A stretch of 51,418 nt of DNA. It comes from Acidobacteriaceae bacterium. GTDB lineage: Bacteria > Acidobacteriota > Terriglobia > Terriglobales > Acidobacteriaceae. Position 1 is the first letter of the stretch. Every line of letters begins with the position of its first letter. The translations under genes and the position numbers were made by a program. Below are positions 6,383 to 16,555 of this stretch, in pieces. The stretch lies in contig PLBE01000172.1 in the NCBI GenBank assembly GCA_003134435.1, positions 10,256 to 61,673 on the forward strand, given 5' to 3'. The notes below the pieces were generated by a model. It was given only the letters and a program-made list of their open reading frames with translations. It ran no database searches and had not been told where the DNA came from.

Positions 6383-9076
6383 ATGTCATCGGACAGCTTT
6401 GGCGCGCGCGCGACATTCAAAGTCGGCAACAAAGAATACGAACTCTACCGGATCGACGCTCTCGACCGGCAGGGCATCTCGACGAAACACCTACCGTTTT
6501 CGTTACGGATTCTGTTGGAGAACCTGCTGCGCACCGAGGACGGGCGCAATGTAATGAAGGGCGAAATTCGCGCGCTGGCGGCGTGGAACAGGAGTTCCAA
6601 GCCGGAAAAGGAAATCGCTTTCACTCCCAGCCGGGTGCTGTTACAGGACTTCACCGGTGTCCCCGCGGTTGTGGATCTGGCGGCGATGCGCGACGCCATG
6701 AAGCGACTGGGTGGCGACGCCAAGCTTATCAATCCGCTGCAACCCGCTGAACTGGTTATCGATCACTCAGTGCAGGTCGACGAATTCGGCACGTCGAGTG
6801 CTTTCGATGCGAATGCGCTGTTGGAATTCCAGCGCAATAAAGAGCGCTACGCGTTTCTGCGCTGGGGGCAGACGGGCTTTCGCAATCTGGCGATTGTGCC
6901 GCCCGACACCGGGATCGTTCACCAGGTCAACCTTGAATATTTGGCGCGCGTCGTGTTTGTGCACGAAGAGGGCGGGAAGCGTACCGCTTATCCAGACACG
7001 CTTGTCGGCACCGATTCTCATACCACGATGGTCAACGGACTCGGCGTGCTGGGCTGGGGTGTGGGCGGCATAGAAGCCGAGGCGGCAATGCTGGGGCAGC
7101 CGGTCTCGATGCTGATTCCGCTGGTAGTCGGCGTGAAACTCACCGGACGCCTGCGCGAAGGCGCGACCGCAACCGATCTGGTTCTTACCATCACCGAGAT
7201 GCTGCGCAAACATGGCGTGGTGGGTAAATTCGTCGAATATTTTGGTCCGGGGTTGCAGGACTTGCCGCTTGCCGATCGGGCGACGATTGCGAATATGGCG
7301 CCTGAATACGGCGCGACTTGCGGCATCTTTCCGATTGACAAAGAGAGCCTGCGCTACCTGAAACTGACAGGGCGCACAGAGGAGCAGATCGCGCTGGTCG
7401 AAGCGTATGCGCGCGAGCAGGGGTTATTTCACGATACCAAGACGCCCGAGGCCGAGTACTCCGAACTGCTGAGCCTTGATCTCGGGACCGTCGAATCGAG
7501 TCTGGCTGGGCCGAAGCGACCGCAGGACCGAGTGGTGCTGTCGAAGGCGGGCGAATCGTTCGAGAAGGCTTTGCCGGGCTTGATGAAGGCCGCGAAGGGC
7601 GATCCGAAAACCCCCGTCAACGGGCACCTGCATCACGGCAGCGTGGTGATCGCAGCGATCACCAGTTGTACGAATACGTCGAATCCATCGGTGCTGATTG
7701 CCGCCGGCCTGCTGGCGAAGAAAGCTGTCGAACGCGGGCTCGAAGTGCCGGCATTTGTGAAAACCTCGCTGGCTCCGGGATCGAAGGTTGTCCTTGACTA
7801 TCTGCAAAAGGCCGGCCTGATGCCGTATTTAGAGAGGTTGAAATTTAACATCGTTGGCTACGGTTGCACCACCTGCATTGGGAACTCGGGGCCGCTGCCG
7901 GCTGAGGTCTCGAAGGAGATCGAGGAGAAAAATCTGGTTGTCGCCTCGGTGCTCTCGGGCAATCGCAATTTTGAAGGCCGGATCAATTCCGAAGTGCGCG
8001 CCAACTATCTGATGTCGCCGCCGCTGGTGGTGGCGTTCGCCCTGGCTGGGCGGATCGACGTTGACCTGAGGAAAGATCCCGTGGGCCACGGCAAGGATGG
8101 TAAGCCGGTTTATCTCGTCGATATTTGGCCTTCGCGGAACGAGATCGAGCAGGCGATGGAGAGCGCGATTACGTCCGAGATGTTTCGCAAGAGTTATGCC
8201 GAGGTCTATGCGGGCGACGAACGGTGGCGGGGGCTGCCGGTGCCGAAGGGCGAGACTTATGGATGGGAAAAGGACTCGACCTACATTCGTCAGGCGCCTT
8301 ACTTCGATGACATGGCGCTGCAGCCTTCGGCGGTCGAGGACATCAAAGACGCGCGGGTGTTGGCGGTCCTGGGAGACAGCGTCACCACGGACCACATTTC
8401 CCCCGCGGGGTCGATCAAGAAAGACGGTCCAGCCGGCAAATATCTGATCGCCCACGGCGTGCAGCCGGGGGATTTCAATTCTTATGGATCGCGCCGCGGC
8501 AATCATGAAGTCATGGTGCGCGGCACGTTTGCCAACGTGCGCCTGCGTAACAAGATGGTGAGTACGGAAGGCGGATTCACGCGGCATCTGCCCGACGGCG
8601 CGGAGATGTCGATCTTCGACGCGTCGGAAAAATACCATGCCGAAAGGGTGCCGCTGGTCATTCTCGCGGGCAAGGAATACGGCTCGGGAAGTTCGCGCGA
8701 CTGGGCGGCGAAGGGACCGCGGTTGCTAGGGGTTCGGGCCGTGGTGGCCGAAAGCTACGAGCGTATTCACCGCTCTAACCTGGTGGGCATGGGTATTTTG
8801 CCGCTGCAGTTTCTGCCCGGAGACAATGCGGAAACGCTGAAATTAACGGGAGAAGAAGTATTTGAGATTGCGGGGATTCGCGATGTGGTCGAGAAGTTTA
8901 CTTCCGGACGCAAGATTACGGTGCGGGTGAGGGGCGGGAAGACTTCGGAATTTCAGGCGATCGTCCGCATCGACACGCCGCAGGAAGCGCTCTATTACGC
9001 CAACGGAGGAATACTGCAGTATGTGCTGCGGCAGTTGCTGGCGGGGAAGGCGCAGCCGGCAGCGGTGACGGTATAG
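6383..9076 (+). CDS. acnA: Aconitate hydratase A
   Basis: Isomerises citrate and isocitrate through cis-aconitate in the TCA cycle. At 897 aa it has the length of the AcnA/IRP1 class. The three [4Fe-4S] ligands are visible: C429 in [11 protein letters not shown] and C495/C498 in [12 protein letters not shown]. Other AcnA landmarks are [15 protein letters not shown] near residue 95, [44 protein letters not shown] and the C-terminal swivel-domain loop [13 protein letters not shown]. The ATG is preceded by AAGGAAGG about 6 bases upstream, which supports this start. It appears to be a single transcription unit, since hairpin-containing spacers lie on both sides. Confidence 0.97.
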   Translation: MSSDSFGARATFKVGNKEYELYRIDALDRQGISTKHLPFSLRILLENLLRTEDGRNVMKGEIRALAAWNRSSKPEKEIAFTPSRVLLQDFTGVPAVVDLAAMRDAMKRLGGDAKLINPLQPAELVIDHSVQVDEFGTSSAFDANALLEFQRNKERYAFLRWGQTGFRNLAIVPPDTGIVHQVNLEYLARVVFVHEEGGKRTAYPDTLVGTDSHTTMVNGLGVLGWGVGGIEAEAAMLGQPVSMLIPLVVGVKLTGRLREGATATDLVLTITEMLRKHGVVGKFVEYFGPGLQDLPLADRATIANMAPEYGATCGIFPIDKESLRYLKLTGRTEEQIALVEAYAREQGLFHDTKTPEAEYSELLSLDLGTVESSLAGPKRPQDRVVLSKAGESFEKALPGLMKAAKGDPKTPVNGHLHHGSVVIAAITSCTNTSNPSVLIAAGLLAKKAVERGLEVPAFVKTSLAPGSKVVLDYLQKAGLMPYLERLKFNIVGYGCTTCIGNSGPLPAEVSKEIEEKNLVVASVLSGNRNFEGRINSEVRANYLMSPPLVVAFALAGRIDVDLRKDPVGHGKDGKPVYLVDIWPSRNEIEQAMESAITSEMFRKSYAEVYAGDERWRGLPVPKGETYGWEKDSTYIRQAPYFDDMALQPSAVEDIKDARVLAVLGDSVTTDHISPAGSIKKDGPAGKYLIAHGVQPGDFNSYGSRRGNHEVMVRGTFANVRLRNKMVSTEGGFTRHLPDGAEMSIFDASEKYHAERVPLVILAGKEYGSGSSRDWAAKGPRLLGVRAVVAESYERIHRSNLVGMGILPLQFLPGDNAETLKLTGEEVFEIAGIRDVVEKFTSGRKITVRVRGGKTSEFQAIVRIDTPQEALYYANGGILQYVLRQLLAGKAQPAAVTV

Positions 9077-9143
9077 CCTTTTCTCGCTCTACACAACGCA
9101 TCGGATGTGGTTGGTGGTGGCTGCGTGCTAATCTCAGAAACCC

Positions 9144-9989
9144 ATGGCTATCGCGGCCAACTACGTTCCCGCTGTTTATAGCTTGACGGCAGTCGGGGTC
9201 TGGGGCGCGAGTGATTTTCTAGGCGGAGTGGGCGCACGCCGCGCGAACGCGTTTCTGTTTACCGCGATCGTGCACGTCAGCGGCATGGTTGTGGTCGGCG
9301 CTTTGGCGCTGCTGGTCCACGCGCCGTTCCCGGGGATTGTAAGCGTGGTCTGGTCGCTGCTTGCCGGAACGCTCGGGGGCGTGTCGCTGGTTTTCTTCTA
9401 TCGCGCGTTGGCTCGCGGGAGTATGGGACTGGTCGCGCCGGTGGCAGCGGTTCTCAGCGCCGCGATTCCTGCCATCGTGACCGCATTTGCGCAGGGCTTG
9501 CCCGGCACTCGCCAGGCGCTCGGATTTATTCTCGCCGGAGTTGGCGTCTGGCTCATCTCGCGAACTAAAGGCGGCGCGGGGCGTCCAAAAGGGTTGGGCG
9601 TGGCGGTATTGGCTGGAATCGGGTTCGCCGGCTTTTACCTCTGTATCCACCGGGCGGGCGACGCTTCGGCATTATGGGTGGCGACGTGCTCGCGATCTGC
9701 TTCTTTTCTCATTACCGCGACTATCGTCGTGTTCGGAAGACACGTGCGCGCGGTGTCCGCGCCAGTCTTGGCCATGGCTGTATGCGCCGGAATTCTCGAC
9801 ATCACCGGCAGCGCTGTCTTTATCCGCGCGAGCCAGATCGGGCGGCTGGACGATGCCGTGGTGCTCAGTTCCCTCTATCCGGCGGTTACGGTTGTGCTCG
9901 CTCGTATTTTTCTGGACGAACACTTCAGCCGCACGCGGACCATTGGCATGGTGGCTGCGCTGGCGGCGGTGCCGATGATTGCGGGATGA
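9144..9989 (+). CDS. EamA/DMT-family transporter
   Basis: A 281-aa protein made almost entirely of about ten hydrophobic helices. Two EamA half-repeats are visible: the first starts near residue 10 (VYSLTAVGVWGASDFLGGVGA) and the second near residue 150. The first repeat ends with FYRALARGSMGLVAPVAAVLSAAIP and the second with the equivalent IRASQIGRLDDAVVLSSLYPAVTVV, which are the characteristic DMT helix-3/4 signatures. Such proteins export or exchange small metabolites across the inner membrane. The substrate cannot be inferred and the neighbours (acnA and an ABC ATPase) give no clear hint. The conserved GASDF near the N-terminus is common in unassigned bacterial EamA proteins. Confidence 0.85.
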   Translation: MAIAANYVPAVYSLTAVGVWGASDFLGGVGARRANAFLFTAIVHVSGMVVVGALALLVHAPFPGIVSVVWSLLAGTLGGVSLVFFYRALARGSMGLVAPVAAVLSAAIPAIVTAFAQGLPGTRQALGFILAGVGVWLISRTKGGAGRPKGLGVAVLAGIGFAGFYLCIHRAGDASALWVATCSRSASFLITATIVVFGRHVRAVSAPVLAMAVCAGILDITGSAVFIRASQIGRLDDAVVLSSLYPAVTVVLARIFLDEHFSRTRTIGMVAALAAVPMIAG

Positions 9990-10060
9990 AGAAGAGAGTT
10001 GCATTTCATATTCGGGAATGTGGAAAGTATCTAAAACTGATGGGCAGGAGAAAGTAATCC

Positions 10061-10867
10061 GTGGCGCTGGTTGAAGTTCGCGATCTTTCGAAGGTGTTTC
10101 AACTCGCGGAATCGCCATTTGGCGGCCAGCGTTCGGGAGAAGTGCGCGCGGTGGAGGGTGTTTCCCTGGATATTCACCAGGGTGAAACACTGGGTTTGGT
10201 GGGCGAATCCGGCTCGGGCAAGAGCACGCTGGGGCGGCTGATTCTGCGGCTGGTCGAACCGACATCGGGTTCCATTGTCTTCGATGGTGCCGATCTGTTG
10301 CAGGCGAACGGATCCCAGGTGCGGCGGCTTCGTCGCGATATGCAGATCATATTCCAGGACCCGTTTGGATCGCTCGACCCGCGCTACAGGGTGGAGGATG
10401 TAATTGCGGAGCCACTGCTTCTGCATCGGACCGCTGGTGGAAGCCTGAGCCGCGATGGCCGCCGGCAGCAGGTGCGCGAGCTTTTGCGCGCCGTTGGGAT
10501 GGATGAGTCGGCCATGGCGCGTTATCCGCACGAATTTTCCGGAGGCCAGCGGCAGCGCATCGGTATTGCCCGCGCTCTTGCGCTGCGTCCGAAGTTTATC
10601 GTCGCTGACGAACCGGTTTCCGCGCTCGATGTGAGTGTGGGCGCTCAGATTGTGAATCTGCTGCGGCAACTCCAGCGCGAATTCGGCCTCACCTACTTGT
10701 TTATTTCGCACTCCATGCCGGTGGTTCGTTATCTCTCGAACCGCATCGCGGTGATGTATCGCGGCAAGATTGTGGAAGTTGGAAACACGGAGCAAGTCAT
10801 CGCCCGGCCACAGCATGATTACACGCGCGAACTTTTGACGGCGACTCCGGAGGTGGCGGTTTCGTAG
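10061..10867 (+). CDS. ABC transporter ATP-binding protein, oligopeptide (OppF/DppF) type, orphan
   Basis: A 268-aa ABC ATPase. Walker A is GESGSGKST (residues 48-56), the Q-loop region is [16 protein letters not shown], the signature is [15 protein letters not shown] and Walker B is [12 protein letters not shown]. The [10 protein letters not shown] and VSALDVS sequences are typical of OppF/DppF-like subunits. The usual C-terminal oligopeptide extension is short, as the protein ends soon after [17 protein letters not shown] 10061 is the only start after an in-frame stop at 10055, with AGGAG (10047-10051) upstream. No permease, binding protein or OppD partner lies nearby, so it must work with components encoded elsewhere or be a relic of a larger locus. 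Confidence 0.85.
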   Translation: MALVEVRDLSKVFQLAESPFGGQRSGEVRAVEGVSLDIHQGETLGLVGESGSGKSTLGRLILRLVEPTSGSIVFDGADLLQANGSQVRRLRRDMQIIFQDPFGSLDPRYRVEDVIAEPLLLHRTAGGSLSRDGRRQQVRELLRAVGMDESAMARYPHEFSGGQRQRIGIARALALRPKFIVADEPVSALDVSVGAQIVNLLRQLQREFGLTYLFISHSMPVVRYLSNRIAVMYRGKIVEVGNTEQVIARPQHDYTRELLTATPEVAVS

Positions 10868-10946
10868 CGCAGTTTTAGTGGGTTGTACTTCCTGTTGTCC
10901 TTGGGGAGAAAGGAAACTACAATCTCTTGCTGTTCGAGGAGGACCC

Positions 10947-11738
10947 ATGGCAACCAACCCTTCCGTGCCATCCCAGCCTACACAGTTATCGCAGGTACCA
11001 GCGCAGTCTCCGCAGGAATCCCCACACCTGTCGGAAGTACAGCGCGTCATCAATGTTTTTTTTGCGCCCACCAAGACCTTTACCGACCTTAGGAGGAGCG
11101 CCAGTTGGTGGCTTCCGTTTCTGATCGTCGCCATCATAGGCGTCATGTTTAATTACGTCGTCGATCAGAAAGTCGGCTTTCGCAAGGTAGTGGAGAACCA
11201 GATACGAATCCAGCCGAAACAAGCCGCCCGCATGGATAGTTTGCCGGCAGATCAGCACGAAAATGTGATGCGGCAGCAGGCCAGCTTCTGGAAATGGTTT
11301 TCTTATGTAGCTCCCCTAGTGGGCCTGCTTTACTACCTCATCATTGCCGCCGTGCTGTTTGGGACTTTCAAGTTTGCGGCGAGTGCGGATATCCGATTCA
11401 AGACGATGTACGCTCTCGTGGTCTTTGCCTGGCTGCCTGCGATATTTGTGTATTTGCTGGCGATTCTTTCGCTGCTCGTGGGCGTGAGCAGCGATGGATT
11501 CCTGATTCAGAATCCAGCTGCCACCAACGTCGGGATCATGATTGATCCGAACTCGTCGCCAGTGCTTTATGCGCTCTTGAGTTCGGTCGATATTCTCACT
11601 TTTTGGAGTTTGGCCTTGATGGCCATCGGCGTGACCTGCATCAGCAAAGTGAAGCGTTCCACGGCGTTCGCCATCGTGTTCGGATGGTTTGGTTTCTGGG
11701 TGCTGGTCAAGATAGGTCTTGCCGCGGCAACTTCCTGA
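10947..11738 (+). CDS. Yip1-domain integral membrane protein
   Basis: A 263-aa protein with a polar, Pro/Gln/Ser-rich N-terminal tail (residues 1-30) and then about five hydrophobic helices. The first helix follows INVFFAPTKTFTDLRRSASWWLPFL, where the family usually carries F.P..F..L. Its helices and the final segments (FWSLALMAIGVTCISKVKRS, then a last helix) match the bacterial Yip1 layout. Function in bacteria is unknown. ATG 10947 is preceded by GAGGAGG at ideal spacing and is preferred over an in-frame start at 10878. It is an isolated gene, with no functional link to its neighbours visible. Confidence 0.75.
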   Translation: MATNPSVPSQPTQLSQVPAQSPQESPHLSEVQRVINVFFAPTKTFTDLRRSASWWLPFLIVAIIGVMFNYVVDQKVGFRKVVENQIRIQPKQAARMDSLPADQHENVMRQQASFWKWFSYVAPLVGLLYYLIIAAVLFGTFKFAASADIRFKTMYALVVFAWLPAIFVYLLAILSLLVGVSSDGFLIQNPAATNVGIMIDPNSSPVLYALLSSVDILTFWSLALMAIGVTCISKVKRSTAFAIVFGWFGFWVLVKIGLAAATS

Positions 11739-11824
11739 GTTGTGAGAGCGAAGCGGTAGACGATCCCGCGGGCGATCGTATGGAGCGACGGTGCTCTCGC
11801 CCGATTTACAATTGCTCCGCACCC

Positions 11825-12979
11825 ATGCAAACCGCGGACGTCGTTCTGATTGGCGGAGGGATTGTCGGCTCCAGCATTGCGTACCATCTGGTTGCTTCCG
11901 GCTGCAAAGATGTTTTGGTGATCGAGCGGGAGACGGCGCAGGGCAAGGGATCCACGGGCAAGAGCATGGGCGGAGTACGGGCGCAGTTCTCGACACCCGT
12001 CAACATTCAGATGTCGCTGTACTCGATTCCGTTCTATGCGAACTTTGAGGAGCTGCTTGGCTATCCGTGCGACTATCGTCCACAGGGATATCTTTTTTGC
12101 GCGACCAGCGAAAAGCATATTGCCTACCTGAGAGCCAACTACCAAAAGCAAGTCGCCATGGGATTGAAGGACGTGCGGCTGGTTGATGGCTCGGAAATTC
12201 GTGGCCTATATCCGCAACTCCGCGGCGACGACATTATCGGCGGCAGTTTTTGTTCCACGGATGGCTTCGTCGATCCGTATAGCGCCATGATTGGATTCAT
12301 GACCTGGGCCGGCGATCGGGGCGCGACGTTGTGGAAGAATGCGAGCGTCACGGGAATTACTCGCGATCAAGGGAGCTTTAGAGTCCTAACCACTCGCGAT
12401 ACGGTATCGACTCGCGCGGTTGTCAACTGCGCTGGAGCATGGTCGGCAGCGATCGCGAAGATGGTCGGCATTGATCTTCCGGTCGAACCGCTGAGGCGCA
12501 TGCTGGTTCCGACGGAACCATTCGACCAGTTTCCGCACACGGCGCCGATGATCGTCGATATGTCAAACGGTTTCCACTTTCGACCCGAGGGCCGCGGATT
12601 TCTGCTGGCTTGGAACGATCCGGCGGAAACGCCGGGCTACAAGGCTGATTTTGAAGCGAGCTTCATCGAGAAGATACTGACCCGCGCCGCGGATCGCGTA
12701 CCTGTCTTCAAGGAAGTCGCGGTCAATCCTAAGCGGGCCTGGGCCGGGCTTTATGAAATGACTCCGGATCATCACCCCATTCTCGGCGAATCTCCCGAGG
12801 TCCCCGGCTTTTTCTTTGCGAATGGATTCAGCGGGCACGGCGTGATGCACGCGCCGGCCACCGGAAAGATTCTGAGCGAACTGATTCTGACTGGGAAGAC
12901 TGGTTTGATCGATGCGTCGCTGCTGAATTTTGCGCGCTTTGCGGAGGGACGGACGATTCACGAGACGGCGGTGCTGTAG
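11825..12979 (+). CDS. DAO-family FAD-dependent oxidoreductase (sarcosine/glycine oxidase-like)
   Basis: A 384-aa flavoprotein. The N-terminal Rossmann motif is VVLIGGGIVGSSIAYHL (residues 6-22), with the acidic ribose-binding end at VLVIERE. A second region, STGKSMGGVRAQFS, matches the segment where related enzymes hold the flavin. The C-terminal FAD contact is GFFFANGFSGHGVMHAPATGK. These features fit the sarcosine oxidase beta, glycine oxidase and D-amino-acid dehydrogenase group, which oxidises secondary or D-amino acids to imines. ATG 11825 starts the dinucleotide-binding fold, and the open frame upstream is not protein-like. It is the first gene of a four-gene set with a second DAO protein, an AhpD-like protein and an aldehyde dehydrogenase. 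The substrate is undefined. Confidence 0.82.
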   Translation: MQTADVVLIGGGIVGSSIAYHLVASGCKDVLVIERETAQGKGSTGKSMGGVRAQFSTPVNIQMSLYSIPFYANFEELLGYPCDYRPQGYLFCATSEKHIAYLRANYQKQVAMGLKDVRLVDGSEIRGLYPQLRGDDIIGGSFCSTDGFVDPYSAMIGFMTWAGDRGATLWKNASVTGITRDQGSFRVLTTRDTVSTRAVVNCAGAWSAAIAKMVGIDLPVEPLRRMLVPTEPFDQFPHTAPMIVDMSNGFHFRPEGRGFLLAWNDPAETPGYKADFEASFIEKILTRAADRVPVFKEVAVNPKRAWAGLYEMTPDHHPILGESPEVPGFFFANGFSGHGVMHAPATGKILSELILTGKTGLIDASLLNFARFAEGRTIHETAVL

Positions 12980-13065
12980 TTTGCGTCTCGATTGGGCGAG
13001 CGATCATTTATGATGGCGGCGACAGAGCCTCACCCGAGATCACTAAAACGAAGGAGCATTTCCCG

Positions 13066-14388
13066 GTGATCTCGTGGGTAGAGGTTTTCCAGGACATGCC
13101 CCAGGAACTTAATTACTGGCTCACTACGGTTCAGATGCCAGCCGCCCCGGCGCAACCGCTTCCGGAGAGCGCTGACGTTGCGATCGTTGGCGCCGGATTT
13201 ACCGGGCTGTCGGCTGCGCTCGCGCTGGCCAAGCGCGGCGCGAAAGTGGTAGTGGTGGAATCGGAGACGATCGGCTGGGGCGCGAGTTCACGGAACGGCG
13301 GCATGGTGCTCACCGGACTCAAGCTCGGCGTCAACAAACTTATCTCCATGTATGGACGCGAACTCACGCGCCGCATGTACGCGGCGTCGCTGGAGACGAT
13401 CGATGCGGTGGAACGCATCGTAAAAGAGGAAGATATCGCTTGCGATTTCGAGCGCACCGGGCATCTCGAAGTCGCCTGCAAACAAGCGCATTTCGACGAC
13501 TATGCGCGCCAGGTTGACGTGATCGCGCGCGAATTCAGTCACCAGTTGCGGGTCGTGCCCCGAGAGCAACTCCGCGACGAAATCGGTTCCGACATTTATT
13601 ACGGCGGCATGGTCGACGAAATTTCCGCCGGACTCAATCCCGCGCGCTATGTTGCAGGACTCGCCCTAGGCGCGATGCGAGCGGGCGCGCGGATCTGCGA
13701 ACGCACACGACTGCAAAATATCCAGCGGGAATCGCGCGCTGGGGGGCCGGGCTTCCGGCTCAACAGTTCTCGGGGCGCGATTTGGGCGCGCAACGTGCTG
13801 GTGGGGACGAGTGGATATACGGGCGCGGCGACTCCCGCGTTGCGAAAAAAAATTATTCCCATCGGGTCATTCATCATTACCACTGAAGTTCTTTCTGAGG
13901 CGCTGGCCCGCGAGCTGAACCCGCGTAATCGCCAGATCTACGATTCGAAAAACTATCTTTATTACTACCGTTTGACTCTCGACAGGCGTCTTTTGTTCGG
14001 CGGCCGAGCGGCTTTTTTCCCGGAAACCAGCCAAACCGTCCGCAAGAGCGCCGAGATTTTGCGTCTCGGCATGATCGATGTCTATCCGCAACTGCGCGAC
14101 ACGAAAGTGGAGTTTGTTTGGGGAGGCACGCTCGATTTCTGCTTCGACATCATGCCGCACGCCGGTCAGGTAGATGGCGTCTATTTTGCGGTGGGATACG
14201 CGGGACACGGTGTTGCCATGGCCACGTATCAAGGCCAGAAAATGGCCGAGTGGATTGCTGACGGAAAGACTGACAATCCATTTGCGGAGATTCGATTCCC
14301 GGGCGCGCCGCTGGGCCTGTATGACGGCAAGCCATGGTTTCTGCCATTTGCGGGTGCGTATTACAAGGTTCTGGATTGGGTGTCGTAA
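13066..14388 (+). CDS. DAO-family FAD oxidoreductase (gamma-glutamylputrescine oxidase-like)
   Basis: A 440-aa flavoprotein. Unlike its upstream neighbour it has a leader of about 40 residues (ELNYWLTTVQMP) before the Rossmann motif VAIVGAGFTGLSAALALAKRG, which is typical of the PuuB/OrdL branch. Other family features are ESETIGWGASSRNGGMVL, VLVGTSGYTGAATPALRKKIIPIGSFIITT, LLFGGRAAFF, VEFVWGGTLDFCFDIMPHAG and the C-terminal YFAVGYAGHGVAMATYQGQ. PuuB-type enzymes oxidise a primary amine to an aldehyde, which would suit the aldehyde dehydrogenase two genes downstream. GTG 13066 has AAGGAG about 11 bases upstream. Proline or other amine substrates are equally possible. Confidence 0.83.
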   Translation: MISWVEVFQDMPQELNYWLTTVQMPAAPAQPLPESADVAIVGAGFTGLSAALALAKRGAKVVVVESETIGWGASSRNGGMVLTGLKLGVNKLISMYGRELTRRMYAASLETIDAVERIVKEEDIACDFERTGHLEVACKQAHFDDYARQVDVIAREFSHQLRVVPREQLRDEIGSDIYYGGMVDEISAGLNPARYVAGLALGAMRAGARICERTRLQNIQRESRAGGPGFRLNSSRGAIWARNVLVGTSGYTGAATPALRKKIIPIGSFIITTEVLSEALARELNPRNRQIYDSKNYLYYYRLTLDRRLLFGGRAAFFPETSQTVRKSAEILRLGMIDVYPQLRDTKVEFVWGGTLDFCFDIMPHAGQVDGVYFAVGYAGHGVAMATYQGQKMAEWIADGKTDNPFAEIRFPGAPLGLYDGKPWFLPFAGAYYKVLDWVS

Positions 14389-14496
14389 ACGCCAAGCGGT
14401 CTTATGCTGTGAGCTCTGAGGTTCAGGTGGCGTGGGAATTTCTGCCACAGAGAACCCAAGGACCACGGCGGCGAGCACGACTCACTGGAGAATCGC

Positions 14497-14904
14497 ATGT
14501 CAATGTTTGGCCTTATTGAATACGCCGATGCCGCTCCCGAAGTCCGTGCCATTTATGACGACATCATGGCCACGCGCAAGACCGATTGGATTAACAACTT
14601 CTGGAAGGCGATTGCGCACGATCCCGTGATGCTCAAGCGAACCTGGGAAGACATTAAACAGATCATGGGTCCGGGAGCGCTCGATCCGCTGACGAAAGAG
14701 ATGATTTATGTGGCCGTATCGGTCACCAACCAATGCGAATATTGTATTGCGTCGCATACGGCGTCGGCACGCAATAAAGGTATGACGGACGCGCAGTTCA
14801 AAGAACTGATGTCGGTGGTGGGCATGGCGAATGAAACCAATCGCCTGGTCGCGGGGTACCGGGTGGAAGTTGACGAACGATTCAAAGCGCCAGATGGCAA
14901 ATGA
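14497..14904 (+). CDS. AhpD-like / carboxymuconolactone decarboxylase-family protein
   Basis: A 135-aa all-helical protein of the CMD/AhpD superfamily. The redox motif CEYCIASH (C80, C83, H87) has the CxxC...H arrangement of AhpD-type peroxidase partners rather than of true carboxymuconolactone decarboxylases. It is preceded by the conserved LTKEMIYVAVSVTNQ. Such proteins often accompany oxidases that make hydrogen peroxide. Here it sits between two DAO-family flavoproteins and an aldehyde dehydrogenase, so peroxide detoxification is a reasonable inference. A GGAGA ribosome binding site lies about 7 bases before the ATG. The fold is secure and the substrate is not. Confidence 0.85.
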   Translation: MSMFGLIEYADAAPEVRAIYDDIMATRKTDWINNFWKAIAHDPVMLKRTWEDIKQIMGPGALDPLTKEMIYVAVSVTNQCEYCIASHTASARNKGMTDAQFKELMSVVGMANETNRLVAGYRVEVDERFKAPDGK

Positions 14905-15109
14905 CATGCAGCGTGCTGGTGTTCCCCAGAATCTGCGCTTTCCTCGGGCGGCCACCAGGAGTTTACCGTAGAGTACACAGAGAAAGGTCGCGCCGGGATT
15001 GGTCGCGCGGTCTATAATCACTGGGTTTGTCAAAAGCGAGTCGCCAGACGGGGATCAAAGCAGAAATTCTGAGGACGCGAATCGCGAGCGCGATCGAAAG
15101 AGGTAGAGT

Positions 15110-16555
15110 ATGTCCGAGATGACGGTGGCTCCGGTTGCAACCCACGGTGTTTTTCTAGACGGGAAGTGGCTGGAAGACGGTGACATCGTCGATGTTCGGG
15201 CGCCTTACGACGGTGCTCTCATCGCCCATGTTCACCAGGGACGGCGCGAGCATGCGGAAGCCGCGATTGCCGCCGCAGTCAAGGCCTTCGGAACCACGCG
15301 GCGGCTGCCTGCCTTCGAACGCCAGCGTGTCCTGCGCCAGATTGCGACCGGTATTCACGATCGCAAAGAGGAATTTGCGCGCACGATTGCGCTGGAAGCG
15401 GGCAAACCCATCAAGAGCGCTCGCAGCGAAGTTGACCGCGCCGTCTTTACGTTTAACATCGCGGCGGAAGAGACGGTTCGCGGGTATGGCGAATATTTAC
15501 CGCTGGACTGGCAGCAGTCGACCGCCGGACGTTGGGGCATCGTCAAGCGTTTTCCACTAGGACCCGTGGCGGGAATTACGCCCTTTAATTTTCCCTTGAA
15601 CCTGGTCGCACACAAAGTTGCGCCAGCGATTGCGGCTGGCTGTTCCATGGTGATCAAGCCCGCGCCCCAGACGCCGCTGACGGCGCTCTTGCTGGCGGAA
15701 GTGATCCAGCAGGCGGGATGGCCGGATGGAGGATTCAACGCTGTCTTACTCTCGAACGAGGATTCCAGCCTGCTGGTCACCGATGAACGCGTCAAGCTCA
15801 TCAGTTTCACGGGGAGCGCCGCGGTGGGGTGGGCCATCAAGAACAATGCGGGAAAGAAAAAAGTGGTACTCGAACTGGGGGGCAATTCGGGGGTCATCGT
15901 GCACAGCGACGCTGATCTCGCTTATGCGGCCGAACGCTGCGTTACGGGAGGCTTCGCGTACGCGGGACAGTCCTGCATTTCGGTGCAGAGGATTCTGGTT
16001 GAGCACTCGGTCTACGGAAAATTCACCGAGTTATTCATCGCGGGGGTGCGAAAACTGAAAGCCGGAGATCCGCTGGACGAAGCGAGCGATCTCGGCCCGC
16101 TCATTCGCGAAAGCGATGCCATTCGCGCTGCCGATTGGGTTCAGGAAGCGGTACGCGGGGGCGCGCGGCTGCTTTGCGGAGGCAATCGCAAGGGTTCCGT
16201 GTTGGAGCCCACGGTTCTAACCGGCACCAAGCCCAACATGAAAGTGAATTGCCAGGAGATTTTTGCGCCGGTGGTGACGGTGGAGCCCTACAGCGATTTC
16301 GCTTCGGCGCTGAAGCAGATCAACAGTTCCGCGTATGGATTGCAGGCGGGGCTTTTCACGCGCGACGCCAAACTCATCTTTCAGGCCTACGACGAGCTCG
16401 AAGTCGGAGGTTTGATCGCGGGCGACGTGCCTACGTTCCGCATCGACCATATGCCTTATGGAGGCGTTAAAGATTCCGGGCTGGGCCGGGAGGGTCTGCG
16501 CGATGCGATTCAGGAAATGACGGAACCAAAACTGCTGGTCATGCATCTGCGGTGA
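15110..16555 (+). CDS. NAD(P)-dependent aldehyde dehydrogenase
   Basis: A 481-aa enzyme of the ALDH superfamily that oxidises an aldehyde to the acid. The catalytic set is complete: oxyanion N160 in TPFNFPLN, general base E255 in LELGGNSG and nucleophile C289 in AGQSCISVQR. The cofactor region KPAPQTPLTALLLAE and the end motifs QEIFAPVVTVEPY and MPYGGVKDSGLGREG are present. The style is closest to the lactaldehyde / phosphonoacetaldehyde / non-phosphorylating GAPDH branch. Following two amine-oxidase-like flavoproteins, it probably handles the aldehyde released from an amine. An AGAGG sequence precedes the ATG. The exact substrate cannot be determined from sequence. Confidence 0.88.
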   Translation: MSEMTVAPVATHGVFLDGKWLEDGDIVDVRAPYDGALIAHVHQGRREHAEAAIAAAVKAFGTTRRLPAFERQRVLRQIATGIHDRKEEFARTIALEAGKPIKSARSEVDRAVFTFNIAAEETVRGYGEYLPLDWQQSTAGRWGIVKRFPLGPVAGITPFNFPLNLVAHKVAPAIAAGCSMVIKPAPQTPLTALLLAEVIQQAGWPDGGFNAVLLSNEDSSLLVTDERVKLISFTGSAAVGWAIKNNAGKKKVVLELGGNSGVIVHSDADLAYAAERCVTGGFAYAGQSCISVQRILVEHSVYGKFTELFIAGVRKLKAGDPLDEASDLGPLIRESDAIRAADWVQEAVRGGARLLCGGNRKGSVLEPTVLTGTKPNMKVNCQEIFAPVVTVEPYSDFASALKQINSSAYGLQAGLFTRDAKLIFQAYDELEVGGLIAGDVPTFRIDHMPYGGVKDSGLGREGLRDAIQEMTEPKLLVMHLR

